Assembly (NCBI RefSeq): GCF_036231355.1 | Contig: NZ_CP109496.1 | Location: 3,286,001 to 3,350,000, forward strand | DNA length: 64,000 nt | Direction: 5' to 3' | Source of the DNA: Streptomyces sp. NBC_01431 | GTDB taxonomy: Bacteria; Actinomycetota; Actinomycetes; Streptomycetales; Streptomycetaceae | Shown here: piece by piece, positions 1-8,929 of the stretch | How positions within the stretch are numbered: the first letter of the stretch is position 1 | Layout: each line of letters starts with the position of its first letter | Position numbers and translations under genes: made by a program | The notes under the pieces: generated by a model | Told to the model about the DNA's origin: nothing | The model's input: the letters and a program-made list of their open reading frames with translations, nothing else | Databases searched by the model: none

Positions 1-1244
1 GCCAGTTCGACACCGGCGCGTTCACGACCCCCGCCTTCCCCGCCCAGAGCACCGGCACGGGCGCCTTCGACACCGGCGCCTTCGACATGACGGGCCAGTG
101 GGACGCCAGCGCCTGGACCCAGGCGCAGGACACCGGTCAGTACGACAACAGCGCGTTCGCCGCGGCCCACGACACCACCGGCCAGTGGACCGTGCCCGGC
201 ATGCGCTCCGACACCGGGACGTACGACGCGACGGCATGGAACGCGACGGCCACCACGACGACCGCCTTCCCCGAGCCCGTCACCCCTGAACCCGACCCGG
301 AACCCGAGCCCCAACTCGCTTACGAAACGGCTGAGTTCGCCGCCCTGGAGCCCGAGGCCGAGGCTGAGTACGGGTACGAGTACGAGTACGAGTACGAGCC
401 GGAATCCGGCCCCGACGCTTCCGGCTCCGACGCTTCCGGCCCCGACGTTCTCGATGCGCCGAGCCCGGCTCCCGCGGGCTCGCGGGCCGAGGCTCGCCGT
501 GGTGCCGGGCGCCGGCGGCGTAGCCCCGCCAAGCGTTCGGCGCTGCTGACCGTCGCCGTTCCGTCCGTGTGCGTGATGGGGGTCGCGGGCGTCGCGGTCG
601 CCTCCGTGGGCGGCTTCACAGGTGGTAAGGACGACGGCGGCACCGTGACGGCCGCCTCCGATCCCGCGTCGGTCAAACCGGTCGCCGCCAACACCAAGCT
701 GGACACCCAGCTCGCCAATCTCAGCGCCGACGCGAACGGCTTCGCCGACCGGGCCAGCCGCACGCAGGAGCGTCTCGACCTCAAGGCACGCCAAGACGCG
801 GAGAAGAAGAAAAAGGACGACGCGGCCGCCGCCAAGGAGGCCGCGCGCCCCAAGTTCGTCCTGCCGGTGACACAGAAGGGCCTCAGCGCCTACTACGGGC
901 AGGCCGGCGTCAACTGGATGTCGGTGCACACCGGCATCGACTTCCCGGTGGACGAGGGCACGCCGGTGATGTCCGCGATCGACGGCACGGTCCGTACGCA
1001 GTGGAACAGCGCCTACGGCAACATGGCCATAGTGACCGGCGACGACGGCACCGAGACCTGGTACTGCCACCTGTCCAGCACGAAGGTGCGCAGCGGCAAG
1101 GTGAAGGCGGGCGACGTGATCGCCTACTCGGGGGACACCGGCAACTCCACCGGACCGCACCTCCACTTCGAGGTGCGGCCCAACGGCGGCACGTCCATCG
1201 ACCCGCTGCCGTGGCTGCGCAGCCACGGCCTCAACCCGACGTAG
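1..1244 (+). CDS. Secreted/membrane-anchored M23 (LytM) metallopeptidase, 5' end missing
   Basis: The frame is open from base 3, so the true start lies upstream of the window. The visible part opens with Gly/Thr/Asp/Phe/Trp-rich imperfect repeats (TGAFDTGAFD, TGQWD), then an acidic stretch with a Tyr-Glu run (EYGYEYEYEYE). A basic patch precedes one hydrophobic segment near bases 536-620, then a Lys/Ala/Glu-rich coiled coil (bases 680-845) and a C-terminal peptidase M23 domain. The zinc ligands are visible as HTGIDFP and the later HLHFE. Family knowledge: these are peptidoglycan DD-endopeptidases acting outside the membrane. The stop is four bases from the stop of the convergent pcrA. The function is solid; the N-terminal length is unknown. 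Confidence 0.9.
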   Translation, partial: QFDTGAFTTPAFPAQSTGTGAFDTGAFDMTGQWDASAWTQAQDTGQYDNSAFAAAHDTTGQWTVPGMRSDTGTYDATAWNATATTTTAFPEPVTPEPDPEPEPQLAYETAEFAALEPEAEAEYGYEYEYEYEPESGPDASGSDASGPDVLDAPSPAPAGSRAEARRGAGRRRRSPAKRSALLTVAVPSVCVMGVAGVAVASVGGFTGGKDDGGTVTAASDPASVKPVAANTKLDTQLANLSADANGFADRASRTQERLDLKARQDAEKKKKDDAAAAKEAARPKFVLPVTQKGLSAYYGQAGVNWMSVHTGIDFPVDEGTPVMSAIDGTVRTQWNSAYGNMAIVTGDDGTETWYCHLSSTKVRSGKVKAGDVIAYSGDTGNSTGPHLHFEVRPNGGTSIDPLPWLRSHGLNPT

Positions 1245-1248
1245 CCAA

Positions 1249-3720
1249 CTACAGCTTCTCGACCGGCGCGTAGCGCAGCAGCAGCTTCTTGGGGCGCTCG
1301 TCGCCGAAGTCGATCGTGGCCTGCGCGTCCGAGCCCGAGCCGGTCACCGACACCACGGTGCCCAGGCCGAACTGGTCGTGTGTGACGCGGTCGCCGACGG
1401 ACAGCGCGACCACCGGCTTGTCGCCGCCGCGCCGGGTCGCGAAGCCCGACGGCCCCGACTTCGAGCGCGACGAGGACAGCGAGGCACCGATCCCGCCGCC
1501 GAGCGACTTGCCCGACACCGGGCCGGCCGGCGCGGCCATCGGGCCGGTCCGCTTCCACTCCAGGTGCTTGACCGGGATCTCCTCCAGGAAGCGCGAGGCC
1601 GGGTTGTACGAGGGCTGGCCCCAGGCGCTGCGCATCGAGGAGCGGGTCAGGTACAGCCGCTCGCGGGCGCGCGTGATGCCGACGTACGCGAGGCGGCGCT
1701 CCTCCTCCAGCTCCTTGACCTGGCCGAGCGCGCGCATGTGCGGGAAGACGCCGTCCTCCATGCCGGTGAGGAACACGACGGGGAATTCGAGGCCCTTGGC
1801 GGTGTGGAGCGTCATGAGGGTGATGACTCCGGAGCCGTCCTCGTCCTCGTCGGGGATCTGGTCGGAGTCGGCGACCAGGGCGACCTTCTCCAGGAACTCG
1901 GCGAGCGTGCCCGCGCCTGCCCCGTCCCCGCCCTCGGCGCTGCTGCGCTCCTGCTCGAACTCCAGGGCCACGGCGGCCAGTTCCTGGAGGTTCTCGATGC
2001 GGGTCTCGTCCTGCGGGTCGGTGGAAGCCTGCAACTCGGCGAGGTAGCCGGTCCGTTCGAGGACCGCTTCGAGGACGACCGCGGGTCCCGCCCCGGAGTC
2101 CACGATGGTACGGAGCTCCTCCATCAGCGCGTTGAAGCGCTTGACGGCGTTGGCGGAGCGGGCCGCCATGCCGTACGCCTCGTCGACGCGGCGCAGCGCC
2201 TGCGGGAAGGTGATCTTCTCGCGCAGCGAAAGGGCGTCGATCATCGCTTCGGCGCGCTCGCCGATGCCGCGCTTGGGGACGTTGAGGATGCGGCGCAGCG
2301 GGACGGTGTCCTCGCCGTTCGACAGGACACGCAGATAGGCCAGGACGTCCCTGACCTCCTTGCGCTCGTAGAAGCGGACGCCGCCGACGACCTTGTAGGG
2401 CAGGCCGACCCGGATGAAGATCTCTTCGAAGACGCGGGACTGCGCGTTGGTGCGGTAGAAGACGGCGACGTCGCCCGCCTTGGCCTCGCCCTTGTCGGTG
2501 AGCCGGTCGATCTCGTCCGCGACGAACTGCGCCTCGTCGTGCTCGGTGTCGGCGACGTAGCCGGTGATCTGGGCGCCGGGCCCGGCGTCCGTCCACAGGT
2601 TCTTCGGGCGGCGGCTCTCGTTGCGCTCGATCACCGCGTTGGCGGCGGACAGGATCGTCTGGGTGGAGCGGTAGTTCTGCTCCAGGAGGATCGTCGTCGC
2701 GTTGGGGTAGTCCTCCTCGAACTGGAGGATGTTGCGGATCGTCGCGCCGCGGAAGGCGTAGATCGACTGGTCGGCGTCGCCCACCACGCACAGCTCGGCG
2801 GGGGCCTGCGCCTCGCCGGCCGGGCCCACGAGTTCCCGTACGAGGGTGTACTGGGCGTGGTTGGTGTCCTGGTACTCGTCCACCAGGACGTGCCGGAAGC
2901 GCAGCCGGTAGTGCTCGGCGACGTCCGGGAAGGCCTGGAGCAGGTGGACCGTGGTCATGATGATGTCGTCGAAGTCCAGCGCGTTGGCCTCGCGCAGCCT
3001 CGCCTGGTACATCGTGTACGCCTGGGCGAGCGTCTTCTCAAAGCCGTCCGCGGCCTGGCCCGCGAAGGTCTCCTCGTCGATCAGCTCGTTCTTCAGGTTG
3101 GACACCTTGGCGCTGAACGACTTCGGCGGGAACCTCTTCGGGTCCAGGTCGAGGTCCCGGCAGACCAGCGCCATCAGGCGCTTGGAGTCGGCCGCGTCAT
3201 AGATCGAGAACGACGAGGTGAAGCCCAGCTTCTTCGACTCGCGGCGCAGGATCCGTACGCACGCGCTGTGGAAGGTCATGACCCACATCGCGTTGGCGCG
3301 CGGGCCCACCAGCTGCTCGACGCGCTCCTTCATCTCGCCCGCGGCCTTGTTGGTGAAGGTGATCGCGAGGATCTGCCCGGGGTGCACCCCGCGGGTCGCG
3401 AGGAGGTGGGCGATGCGGTGGGTGAGCACCCGGGTCTTGCCCGAGCCCGCGCCGGCGACGATGAGCAGGGGCGAGCCCGCGTGCACCACGGCCGCGCGCT
3501 GCTGCTCGTTCAGCCCGTCGAGCAGGGCCGCCGCGTCGATCACCGGGCGCGGGGCGCCGCCGCGGTAGTGGGTGTCGCGGTCCACGGGCGCGTCGAAACG
3601 GCCCCCGAAGAGGTCGTCCGGCACCGCTTCGGGTGCGTGCGACTCCTCGGGCGGCGGCGGGTGCTCCTCCTCGGAGGGCTGGAGGTCCGCCAGGAAGCTG
3701 TCGTCAAAGAGGCTGCTCAT
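1249..3720 (-). CDS. pcrA: ATP-dependent DNA helicase PcrA/UvrD
   Basis: A superfamily 1A 3'-5' DNA helicase of 823 residues. About 70 acidic, Pro-rich residues precede the helicase core. Walker A is AGAGSGKT at about residues 89-96. Further motifs are DEYQDTNHAQY (Walker B), VVGDADQSIY, QNYRST, and the late VITLMTLHTAKGLEF and VGITRARERLYLT. The C-terminus (LSVGDRVTHDQFGLGTV to VEKL) is the Tudor-like domain usual in PcrA, which contacts RNA polymerase in studied homologues. Known roles are nucleotide excision repair and removal of replication and transcription blocks. It is tail-to-tail with the M23 peptidase. The usual GTG/ATG ambiguity is absent because the ATG at 3720 begins a typical actinobacterial MSSLFDDSF N-terminus. 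Confidence 0.97.
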   Translation of the reverse strand: MSSLFDDSFLADLQPSEEEHPPPPEESHAPEAVPDDLFGGRFDAPVDRDTHYRGGAPRPVIDAAALLDGLNEQQRAAVVHAGSPLLIVAGAGSGKTRVLTHRIAHLLATRGVHPGQILAITFTNKAAGEMKERVEQLVGPRANAMWVMTFHSACVRILRRESKKLGFTSSFSIYDAADSKRLMALVCRDLDLDPKRFPPKSFSAKVSNLKNELIDEETFAGQAADGFEKTLAQAYTMYQARLREANALDFDDIIMTTVHLLQAFPDVAEHYRLRFRHVLVDEYQDTNHAQYTLVRELVGPAGEAQAPAELCVVGDADQSIYAFRGATIRNILQFEEDYPNATTILLEQNYRSTQTILSAANAVIERNESRRPKNLWTDAGPGAQITGYVADTEHDEAQFVADEIDRLTDKGEAKAGDVAVFYRTNAQSRVFEEIFIRVGLPYKVVGGVRFYERKEVRDVLAYLRVLSNGEDTVPLRRILNVPKRGIGERAEAMIDALSLREKITFPQALRRVDEAYGMAARSANAVKRFNALMEELRTIVDSGAGPAVVLEAVLERTGYLAELQASTDPQDETRIENLQELAAVALEFEQERSSAEGGDGAGAGTLAEFLEKVALVADSDQIPDEDEDGSGVITLMTLHTAKGLEFPVVFLTGMEDGVFPHMRALGQVKELEEERRLAYVGITRARERLYLTRSSMRSAWGQPSYNPASRFLEEIPVKHLEWKRTGPMAAPAGPVSGKSLGGGIGASLSSSRSKSGPSGFATRRGGDKPVVALSVGDRVTHDQFGLGTVVSVTGSGSDAQATIDFGDERPKKLLLRYAPVEKL

Positions 3721-3815
3721 CGTCTCCCGAGTCTAGGCGGCCCCTCTGACACCCCGCGGCCCCCTTCGAAAAGAGGACCCGGGCTACCGCGGCACGCGCC
3801 CGGCCCGGGGCCCGA

Positions 3816-4169
3816 TCAGGTCCACAGCAGGGCGATGAAGATGTTCGCGACCGTGAGGCCGCCGACCGCTCCGAACAGCGGCTTCTCGATCTTCTCGTCG
3901 TCCCGCTTCACGTAGACGAGGCCGAGGATCACGATCAGGACCGCGAGCTTCACGCCGATCTTGATGGTGTTCACGGGGTGGTCGTCGGCCTGGTTGAGGC
4001 CGACCAGGGCGACGCCGGTGACCAGCATGGTCAGGGCCCCGTGCAGCATCGCCGGGACGAAGCGGGCGGTGCCCGCGCTCATCGCCTTCATCTGCGTCAG
4101 GAAGCCGCCGAGCAGCGACGCGATACCGATGATGTGCAGGCCGACGACGACATTGATGAGTACGTCCAT
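3816..4169 (-). CDS. Small four-helix integral membrane protein
   Basis: 117 residues, nearly all hydrophobic, with four predicted transmembrane helices: about 5-25, 38-60, 69-87 and 96-115. Charged loops DDHP and VKRDDEKIEKP lie between them. No catalytic motif is visible and I cannot assign a function. It stands alone between pcrA (same strand, start-to-stop gap of about 95 bases) and the divergent NlpC/P60 gene. Family members are annotated only as integral membrane proteins in Streptomyces. Confidence 0.85.
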   Translation of the reverse strand: MDVLINVVVGLHIIGIASLLGGFLTQMKAMSAGTARFVPAMLHGALTMLVTGVALVGLNQADDHPVNTIKIGVKLAVLIVILGLVYVKRDDEKIEKPLFGAVGGLTVANIFIALLWT

Positions 4170-4517
4170 GAGCCGGAGCCTAATTCCCCCCTAGCAGGCT
4201 CAGCGCAGCGGGTGGGGCCCGAGCGGAACTTCGGTCACAGCAGGCACGGAGCCTGTGGGCCGAAGCAACCACAACGGTCGGAGTCAGTCGCGTCGGCGCC
4301 GGAAAGTGGCACTTCCCGTCATGACGTCGCTCGCCCGTGTCCCCCAGGTTTAGCGTCCTCCCCCAGGTGACCGACTCCCCACCGCCGCCGCACCACCGGG
4401 CGGCCGTCGGTCACCCCCGCCGAAAGGTCCGGCGGCGGGCCGCTCCCCCTGTGCGGTCCGTCGTCGGAGCGGCTTCCGCGAGGGGGCCGGGGCGCAAGCA
4501 CTGCCGTACGGAAGGAC
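4170..4517 (+). other. Intergenic region with candidate promoter and structured 5' leader of the NlpC/P60 gene
   Basis: No ORF is convincing here. A -10-like TAGCGT at 4351-4356 would start RNA near 4363, leaving a leader of about 155 nt. The leader holds a perfect 9-bp inverted repeat (GTGACCGAC at 4367-4375 with GTCGGTCAC at 4406-4414, enclosing a further small stem). A GC stem at about 4415-4440 follows (CCGCCG/CGGCGG). The motif CCCCCAGGT occurs twice, at 4341-4349 and just before the first stem. Streptomyces NlpC/P60 genes are often preceded by c-di-AMP (ydaO-type) riboswitches, but I do not see the diagnostic ydaO core here. Confidence 0.4.
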
Positions 4518-5600
4518 GTGAAAGCCCTCGTGGCTGCCCACCGAAAGCCCAAGCAGCATCCGCTCACCGGCCCGGCCGCCCGCACCGCCGCGACGCTCGC
4601 GCTCGCGTCGGCGGCGACCGCGACCCTCTTCGAGGGGTCCGGGCACGCGGAGCCGAAGCTCACCCCGGCTCAGGTCAAGGCCAAGGTCGACCAGCTGTAC
4701 CACGACGCGGAGGTGGCGACGCAGGCGTACGACGGGACGAAGGAGAAGGCGGACGCGACCGAGCGCTCGCTGACCGAGCTGCGGGACGAGGCGGCCCGCA
4801 AGACCCAGCAGCTCAACGCGGCGCGCGACGCTCTGGGCTCGCTCGCCGCCGCCCAGTACCGCAGCGGTTCGGTGGCCCCCGAACTACAGCTGATGCTCTC
4901 CTCCGACCCGCAGCAGTACCTGGACAACGCCGCGTTCGCGGAGCGGACCGGGGACCGGACCGCGGCGTCCGTTGCGGGTGTGCGCAGGCAGGTCGCGGAG
5001 CTGGACCAGTTGCACGCCACCGCCGACGGAAAGCTCACCGAGCTGCGCGATCAGCAGTCCACGCTGCGGCGGCAGAAGAGCGACATCCAGTCGAAGATCA
5101 CCTCGGCCGAGGCGCTGCTCGCCGAGCTCACCGCGCCGGAGCGGACCGCCTACGAGGCGCCCGACGCGAGCCACGGGGGCGGCGGGTCCTCCGGGGCCGA
5201 CCGGTCGAGCCGGTCCGCCGACGCACCGCGCGGGCCGGTCGCGGCGCCCACCGCGCGGGCCGCGGCCGCCGTCGCGTTCGCCTACAGCGCGCTCGGCAAG
5301 CCGTACGTGTGGGGCGCGACGGGGCCCTCGTCCTTCGACTGCTCGGGCCTGACCCAGGCCGCCTGGCGTTCGGCCGGGGTGCAGCTGCCGCGGACCACGT
5401 ACACCCAGATCAACTCCGGCGCGAAGGTGGCAAGATCCCAACTCGCCCCGGGTGACCTGGTGTTCTTCTACTCCGGGATCAGTCACGTCGGGCTGTACAT
5501 CGGCGGCGGCCAGATGATCCACGCCCCGCATCCGGGGGCGCCGGTGCGGGTCGCGTCGATCGACGAGATGCCGTTCGCGGGCGCGGTCCGGCCCACGTGA
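4518..5600 (+). CDS. Secreted NlpC/P60 (C40) peptidoglycan endopeptidase
   Basis: 360 residues from a GTG with GGAAGGAC just upstream. The N-terminus has a basic start and an Ala-rich signal-like segment (about residues 16-36). A long coiled coil rich in Leu, Gln and Asp follows (about 50-210), with a Gly/Ser-rich linker near 215-230. The C-terminal NlpC/P60 domain has catalytic Cys at about residue 275 (FDCSG), His at about 323 (SHVGL) and a following His (MIHAPHPG). This is the RipA-like layout: coiled coil plus D,L-endopeptidase cutting between D-Glu and the diamino acid. Acts outside the membrane, likely during growth or spore germination. Convergent with the downstream esterase. Confidence 0.94.
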   Translation: MKALVAAHRKPKQHPLTGPAARTAATLALASAATATLFEGSGHAEPKLTPAQVKAKVDQLYHDAEVATQAYDGTKEKADATERSLTELRDEAARKTQQLNAARDALGSLAAAQYRSGSVAPELQLMLSSDPQQYLDNAAFAERTGDRTAASVAGVRRQVAELDQLHATADGKLTELRDQQSTLRRQKSDIQSKITSAEALLAELTAPERTAYEAPDASHGGGGSSGADRSSRSADAPRGPVAAPTARAAAAVAFAYSALGKPYVWGATGPSSFDCSGLTQAAWRSAGVQLPRTTYTQINSGAKVARSQLAPGDLVFFYSGISHVGLYIGGGQMIHAPHPGAPVRVASIDEMPFAGAVRPT

Positions 5601-5621
5601 CAGCCGGAGCCGACACAATAT

Positions 5622-5676
5622 CTGACGCTATGTCAGCAGCCGACCGGGGAACCAAAGTATCCTGACGCGACGTCAG
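5622..5676. promoter_or_regulatory. Two CTGACG-N3-CGTCAG palindromes 40 bp apart
   Basis: CTGACGCTATGTCAG at 5622-5636 (one mismatch) and CTGACGCGACGTCAG at 5662-5676 (perfect). They sit between two convergent genes, and the second covers the stop codon of the esterase. A third copy occurs at 14528-14542. The form resembles a TetR-type operator, but the position between two 3' ends is odd for an operator. Function unknown. Confidence 0.5.
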
Positions 5677-6809
5677 GCCCCTTCCTCCGGAGCGACCTTC
5701 GCGCCCGCGCCCATCTCCTTGGTCAGCCAGCGGAAGACCTCGGGCACCTGCGTCTTCCACACCGCGCTGGCGTGGCCGCCGCCGTTGAGCTTGACCACGG
5801 TGACCGAGGTGGGCGCCTTGGCCGCCTTCTTCAGCGCGAGGCCGTCGTTGTAGCCGTCGGTCTGCTCACCGGAGGCGAAGAGCGAGATGTGCGGCGGGGT
5901 CTTGGCGTGCTTGAGGATCCACAGCGGGTTGGACTCCTCGCGCAGCTGGGGGTTCTTCGCGGTGATCGAGTCCTTCTCCGCGGCCGGGTCGTTGTAGCCG
6001 GAGAGGTCCACCCCGGCCCGGTAGCGGTCGGGGTGCTCGATCGCCAGCTTGGCCGCGCAGTGGGCGCCCGCGGAGTACCCGGCGACCGCCCAGCCGTCGG
6101 CGCCGGTGGCGGCCCGGAAGTTGTCGGTGACCATCTTGCGGACGTCCACGCTCAGCCAGGTGTCGGCGTTGACCACGCCCGGCACGTTGGCGCATCCGGT
6201 GTCCTTGCCGTCCAGGAGGGTGGTGCGCGGCGAGACCAGGATGAACGGCGCGACCTCGCCCTTCTCCATCATCGGCGTGAGCTGCTCCTGCACCTTCAGG
6301 GTGCCGAACCAGGCGCCTATCGAGCCGGGGTAGCCGGGCAGCAGCTCGACAACGGGGAAGGTCTTGCCCTTGTACGCCGGGTCGTCGTACTGCGGCGGCA
6401 GCCACACCGCCACATCGCCCTCGACGCCGGAGACCTGACCCTTGAGCGTGGTCTTCACCACGCCCTTGCCGACCTTGCTGGTGTACGGCTCGAACTTCTG
6501 CTTCACCCTGGGCCCGGCCGCGGCGTTGCGACCGCCGGTGCCGTCGGGACCCAGGTCGGGGGCGGCGTTGACGTGGTTGCCGCCGCCGAGGAGGTCGTCC
6601 CAGGTGTCGTACAGGCCGTTGGCGTTGTTGACGAAGAGGAAGACCACGAGGATCGCGGTGACCTGGGCGAAGCCCAGCATGAGGAGCCGCGACACCCACC
6701 GCATCACGGCGGGACCGCCGATCCTGGTCCACAGGAAGAGGGGCAGCAGCAATGCCGCCGCGGCCGCGAGGATCGCGACCACGAGGAAGGGGGTACCGGT
6801 CAGGCTCAT
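5673..6809 (-). CDS. Membrane-anchored esterase (esterase D/alpha-beta hydrolase fold), paralogue 1
   Basis: From the ATG at 6809 the protein is 378 residues and starts MSLTGTPFLV. The tandem paralogue starts the same way, which is why I prefer it to the ATG at 6851 (14 residues longer, no clear ribosome site). Two transmembrane helices occupy about residues 7-27 and 35-55. An extracytoplasmic esterase domain of the PF00756 type follows. The nucleophile elbow is GYSAGAH; the downstream Asp (SGYNDP) and His (GGGHASAVW) fit a Ser-Asp-His triad. Related enzymes include mycolyltransferase-like and acyl-ester hydrolases; the substrate cannot be told. A duplicate lies immediately upstream on the same strand. 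Confidence 0.88.
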   Translation of the reverse strand: MSLTGTPFLVVAILAAAAALLLPLFLWTRIGGPAVMRWVSRLLMLGFAQVTAILVVFLFVNNANGLYDTWDDLLGGGNHVNAAPDLGPDGTGGRNAAAGPRVKQKFEPYTSKVGKGVVKTTLKGQVSGVEGDVAVWLPPQYDDPAYKGKTFPVVELLPGYPGSIGAWFGTLKVQEQLTPMMEKGEVAPFILVSPRTTLLDGKDTGCANVPGVVNADTWLSVDVRKMVTDNFRAATGADGWAVAGYSAGAHCAAKLAIEHPDRYRAGVDLSGYNDPAAEKDSITAKNPQLREESNPLWILKHAKTPPHISLFASGEQTDGYNDGLALKKAAKAPTSVTVVKLNGGGHASAVWKTQVPEVFRWLTKEMGAGAKVAPEEGA

Positions 6810-6929
6810 CACGCCCCCGAAGAGGGGTGCCCGTGACAACCAGTTGCCCATTTTGCCAGCGTTTTACCAAAGGGTGACGCCCTGTGCCCCGGGCTTCTCA
6901 GCCCGTACCGCGCTCGGGGCGTACGGGGC

Positions 6930-8147
6930 CTAGCCGCGCCCCTGATGCTGCCGGATCGGGGTGCCCCGCCTGCCCGTCGCCTGGATCACCGCGGCGTTCA
7001 CGCCGCCGCCGTCCGCGCTCAGGCCGCCCTTCGCGTCCTGGACGCCGGCCACCTGCTCGGAGAGCCAGCGGAAGGCCTCCGGAACCAGCGGCTTCCACAC
7101 CACGTTGAGATGGCCCCCGCCGGTCTTCTGCACCCACACCCCGGTGGGCGGCTTCGCGGCCTTGCGCAGGGCGAGGCCGTCCTCGTAGCCGTCGCCCGGC
7201 TGGCCGGTGAGGAAGAGCGAGGTGCGCGGCGGGTGCTTGGCGTGGGTCAGCATCCACAGCGGGTTGGTCTCGCGGCGCAGCGTCCGGTCGCCCGCCGTGA
7301 TCGAGTCGGACTCGGCGGCCGGGTCGTTGTAGCCGGACAGCGCGATGCCCGCGCGGTAGCGGTCGGGGTGCTCGATCGCCAGCTTGGCGGCGCAGTGGGC
7401 ACCGGCCGATATCCCGGCGACGGCCCAGCCGTCGGCGCGGCCGGTCGCCCGGAAGTTGTCGGTGACCATCTTGCGGACGTCGACGCTCAGCCAGGTGTCG
7501 GCGTTGACGATTCCTGCCACGTTGGCGCAGCCGGTGTCCTGCCCGGCGAGCAGCGAGGTGCGCGGCGCGACCAGGATGAAGGGCTTGACCTCGCCCTTCT
7601 CCATCAGCGGCCGGAGCTGCCCGGTAACGTCGAGGTTGGTGAACCAGTCCTTGGCCGAGCCTGGGTAGCCCGGCAGCATCTCCACCACGGGGAAGTCCTT
7701 GGCCTTGTAGGCCGGGTCGTCGTACTGCGGCGGCAGCCACACGTACACCTCCCCGTCCACCCCGGACACCCGGCCGGTCAGCTCCGTGATCTGGACGCCC
7801 GGCCCCATCCGGGAGTCGTCGACCGGCGTGAAGACCTGCTTGATGCGCGGCTCCTTGGCGATGCTGCGTCCGCCGGTGCCGTCGACACCCAGGTCGGGCG
7901 CGGCGCCGACATGGCTGTCGATGCCGAGCAGGTCACCCCAGGTGTCGTACAGGCCGTTGGCGTTGTTGACGGCGACGAACACCACGAGCACCGCGGAGGC
8001 CTGGGCGACGAGCACCATGAACAGCCGCACGGCACCGCGCACCACGGCGGAGCCGCCGATCTTCTGCCACACGAGCAGCGGCACCACAACGGCAAGCGCG
8101 GCCACCACGATCGCGGTCACGAAGAAGGGCGTTCCGGTCAGGCTCAT
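6930..8147 (-). CDS. Membrane-anchored esterase (esterase D/alpha-beta hydrolase fold), paralogue 2
   Basis: From the ATG at 8147 it has 405 residues, beginning MSLTGTPFFV; a GTG at 8168 could add seven residues. Architecture matches paralogue 1: two N-terminal membrane helices, then an exported esterase domain with nucleophile motif GISAGAH, SGYNDP and a GGGHLN histidine. Long stretches are near-identical to the neighbour (LPPQYDDPAYK, NADTWLSVDVRKMVTDNFRA, KLAIEHPDRYRAG), so this is a clear tandem duplication. It has an extra C-terminal tail of about 30 residues. A similar AAAAC..TGGCAAAA stretch lies upstream of both genes, suggesting that each kept its own promoter. Confidence 0.88.
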   Translation of the reverse strand: MSLTGTPFFVTAIVVAALAVVVPLLVWQKIGGSAVVRGAVRLFMVLVAQASAVLVVFVAVNNANGLYDTWGDLLGIDSHVGAAPDLGVDGTGGRSIAKEPRIKQVFTPVDDSRMGPGVQITELTGRVSGVDGEVYVWLPPQYDDPAYKAKDFPVVEMLPGYPGSAKDWFTNLDVTGQLRPLMEKGEVKPFILVAPRTSLLAGQDTGCANVAGIVNADTWLSVDVRKMVTDNFRATGRADGWAVAGISAGAHCAAKLAIEHPDRYRAGIALSGYNDPAAESDSITAGDRTLRRETNPLWMLTHAKHPPRTSLFLTGQPGDGYEDGLALRKAAKPPTGVWVQKTGGGHLNVVWKPLVPEAFRWLSEQVAGVQDAKGGLSADGGGVNAAVIQATGRRGTPIRQHQGRG

Positions 8148-8248
8148 CACGTTGGGCAAGAGTGACACGAGCGGGTCCGGGTTGCCGGTTTTGCCATGGT
8201 TTTACGCAGGTAAGGCCGAAGTCAGCCGCTGGGGCGACACACGGGCTG

Positions 8249-8929
8249 TCAGACCAGTCGGCGGGCCGTCGCCCAGCGGGTCAACTCGTGGCGGTTGGAC
8301 AGCTGGAGCTTGCGCAGCACCGCGGAGACGTGCGACTCCACCGTCTTGACGGAGATGAACAGTTGCTTGGCGATCTCCTTGTAGGCGTAGCCCCGGGCGA
8401 TCAGCCGCAGCACCTCGCGCTCGCGCTGGGTGAGCCGGTCCATGTCCTCGTCGACCGGCGGCGCGTCCGTGGAGGCGAAGGCGTCCAGGACGAACCCCGC
8501 CAGGCGCGGCGAGAACACCGCGTCGCCGTCCTGCACCCGGAAGATCGAGTCGACCAGGTCGGTGCCGGTGATCGTCTTGGTGACGTAGCCGCGGGCACCC
8601 CCGCGGATCACGCCGATCACGTCCTCCGCGGCGTCCGAGACGGACAGCGCGAGGAAGCGGACCGGGTTCTCGGCGTCGGCCATCATGGCCGCCGAGCGGC
8701 GCAGCACCTCGACGCCGCCGCCGCCCGGCAGGTGCACGTCGAGCAGCACGACCTCGGGCCGGGTCGCGGTGATGACCGTGACCGCCTGGTCGACGTCGGC
8801 CGCCTCGCCGACCACCTCGACCCCCGTGGTCTCGGTCTGGCCGATCTCCGCCTGGACCCCGGTACGGAACATCCGGTGGTCGTCGACCAGCACCACCCTG
8901 ACGCGGCGTCCTGTCGTTTCCTCGGTCAT
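8249..8929 (-). CDS. NarL/FixJ-type response regulator
   Basis: 226 residues. The receiver domain has the acidic pair VDDH near residues 15-18 and a phospho-acceptor Asp at about 64 (VVLLDVHLPG). A C-terminal LuxR helix-turn-helix follows (LTQREREVLRLIARG, then KTVESHVSAVLRKLQ). Its start overlaps the stop of the PspC-domain histidine kinase by four bases (ATGA), so the pair is a translationally coupled two-component system. Targets are not visible. The divergent PspC membrane gene past the kinase is a natural candidate. Confidence 0.95.
   Translation of the reverse strand: MTEETTGRRVRVVLVDDHRMFRTGVQAEIGQTETTGVEVVGEAADVDQAVTVITATRPEVVLLDVHLPGGGGVEVLRRSAAMMADAENPVRFLALSVSDAAEDVIGVIRGGARGYVTKTITGTDLVDSIFRVQDGDAVFSPRLAGFVLDAFASTDAPPVDEDMDRLTQREREVLRLIARGYAYKEIAKQLFISVKTVESHVSAVLRKLQLSNRHELTRWATARRLV

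Noticed and set aside
1378..3915. 845-codon plus-strand open frame
   Set aside because: It lies fully antisense to pcrA, is Arg/Asp/Val-biased as expected of a shadow frame, and has no family signature.
4170..4517. c-di-AMP (ydaO) riboswitch
   Set aside because: Expected for the gene family, but the conserved core could not be found by eye; kept only as a structured-leader observation.
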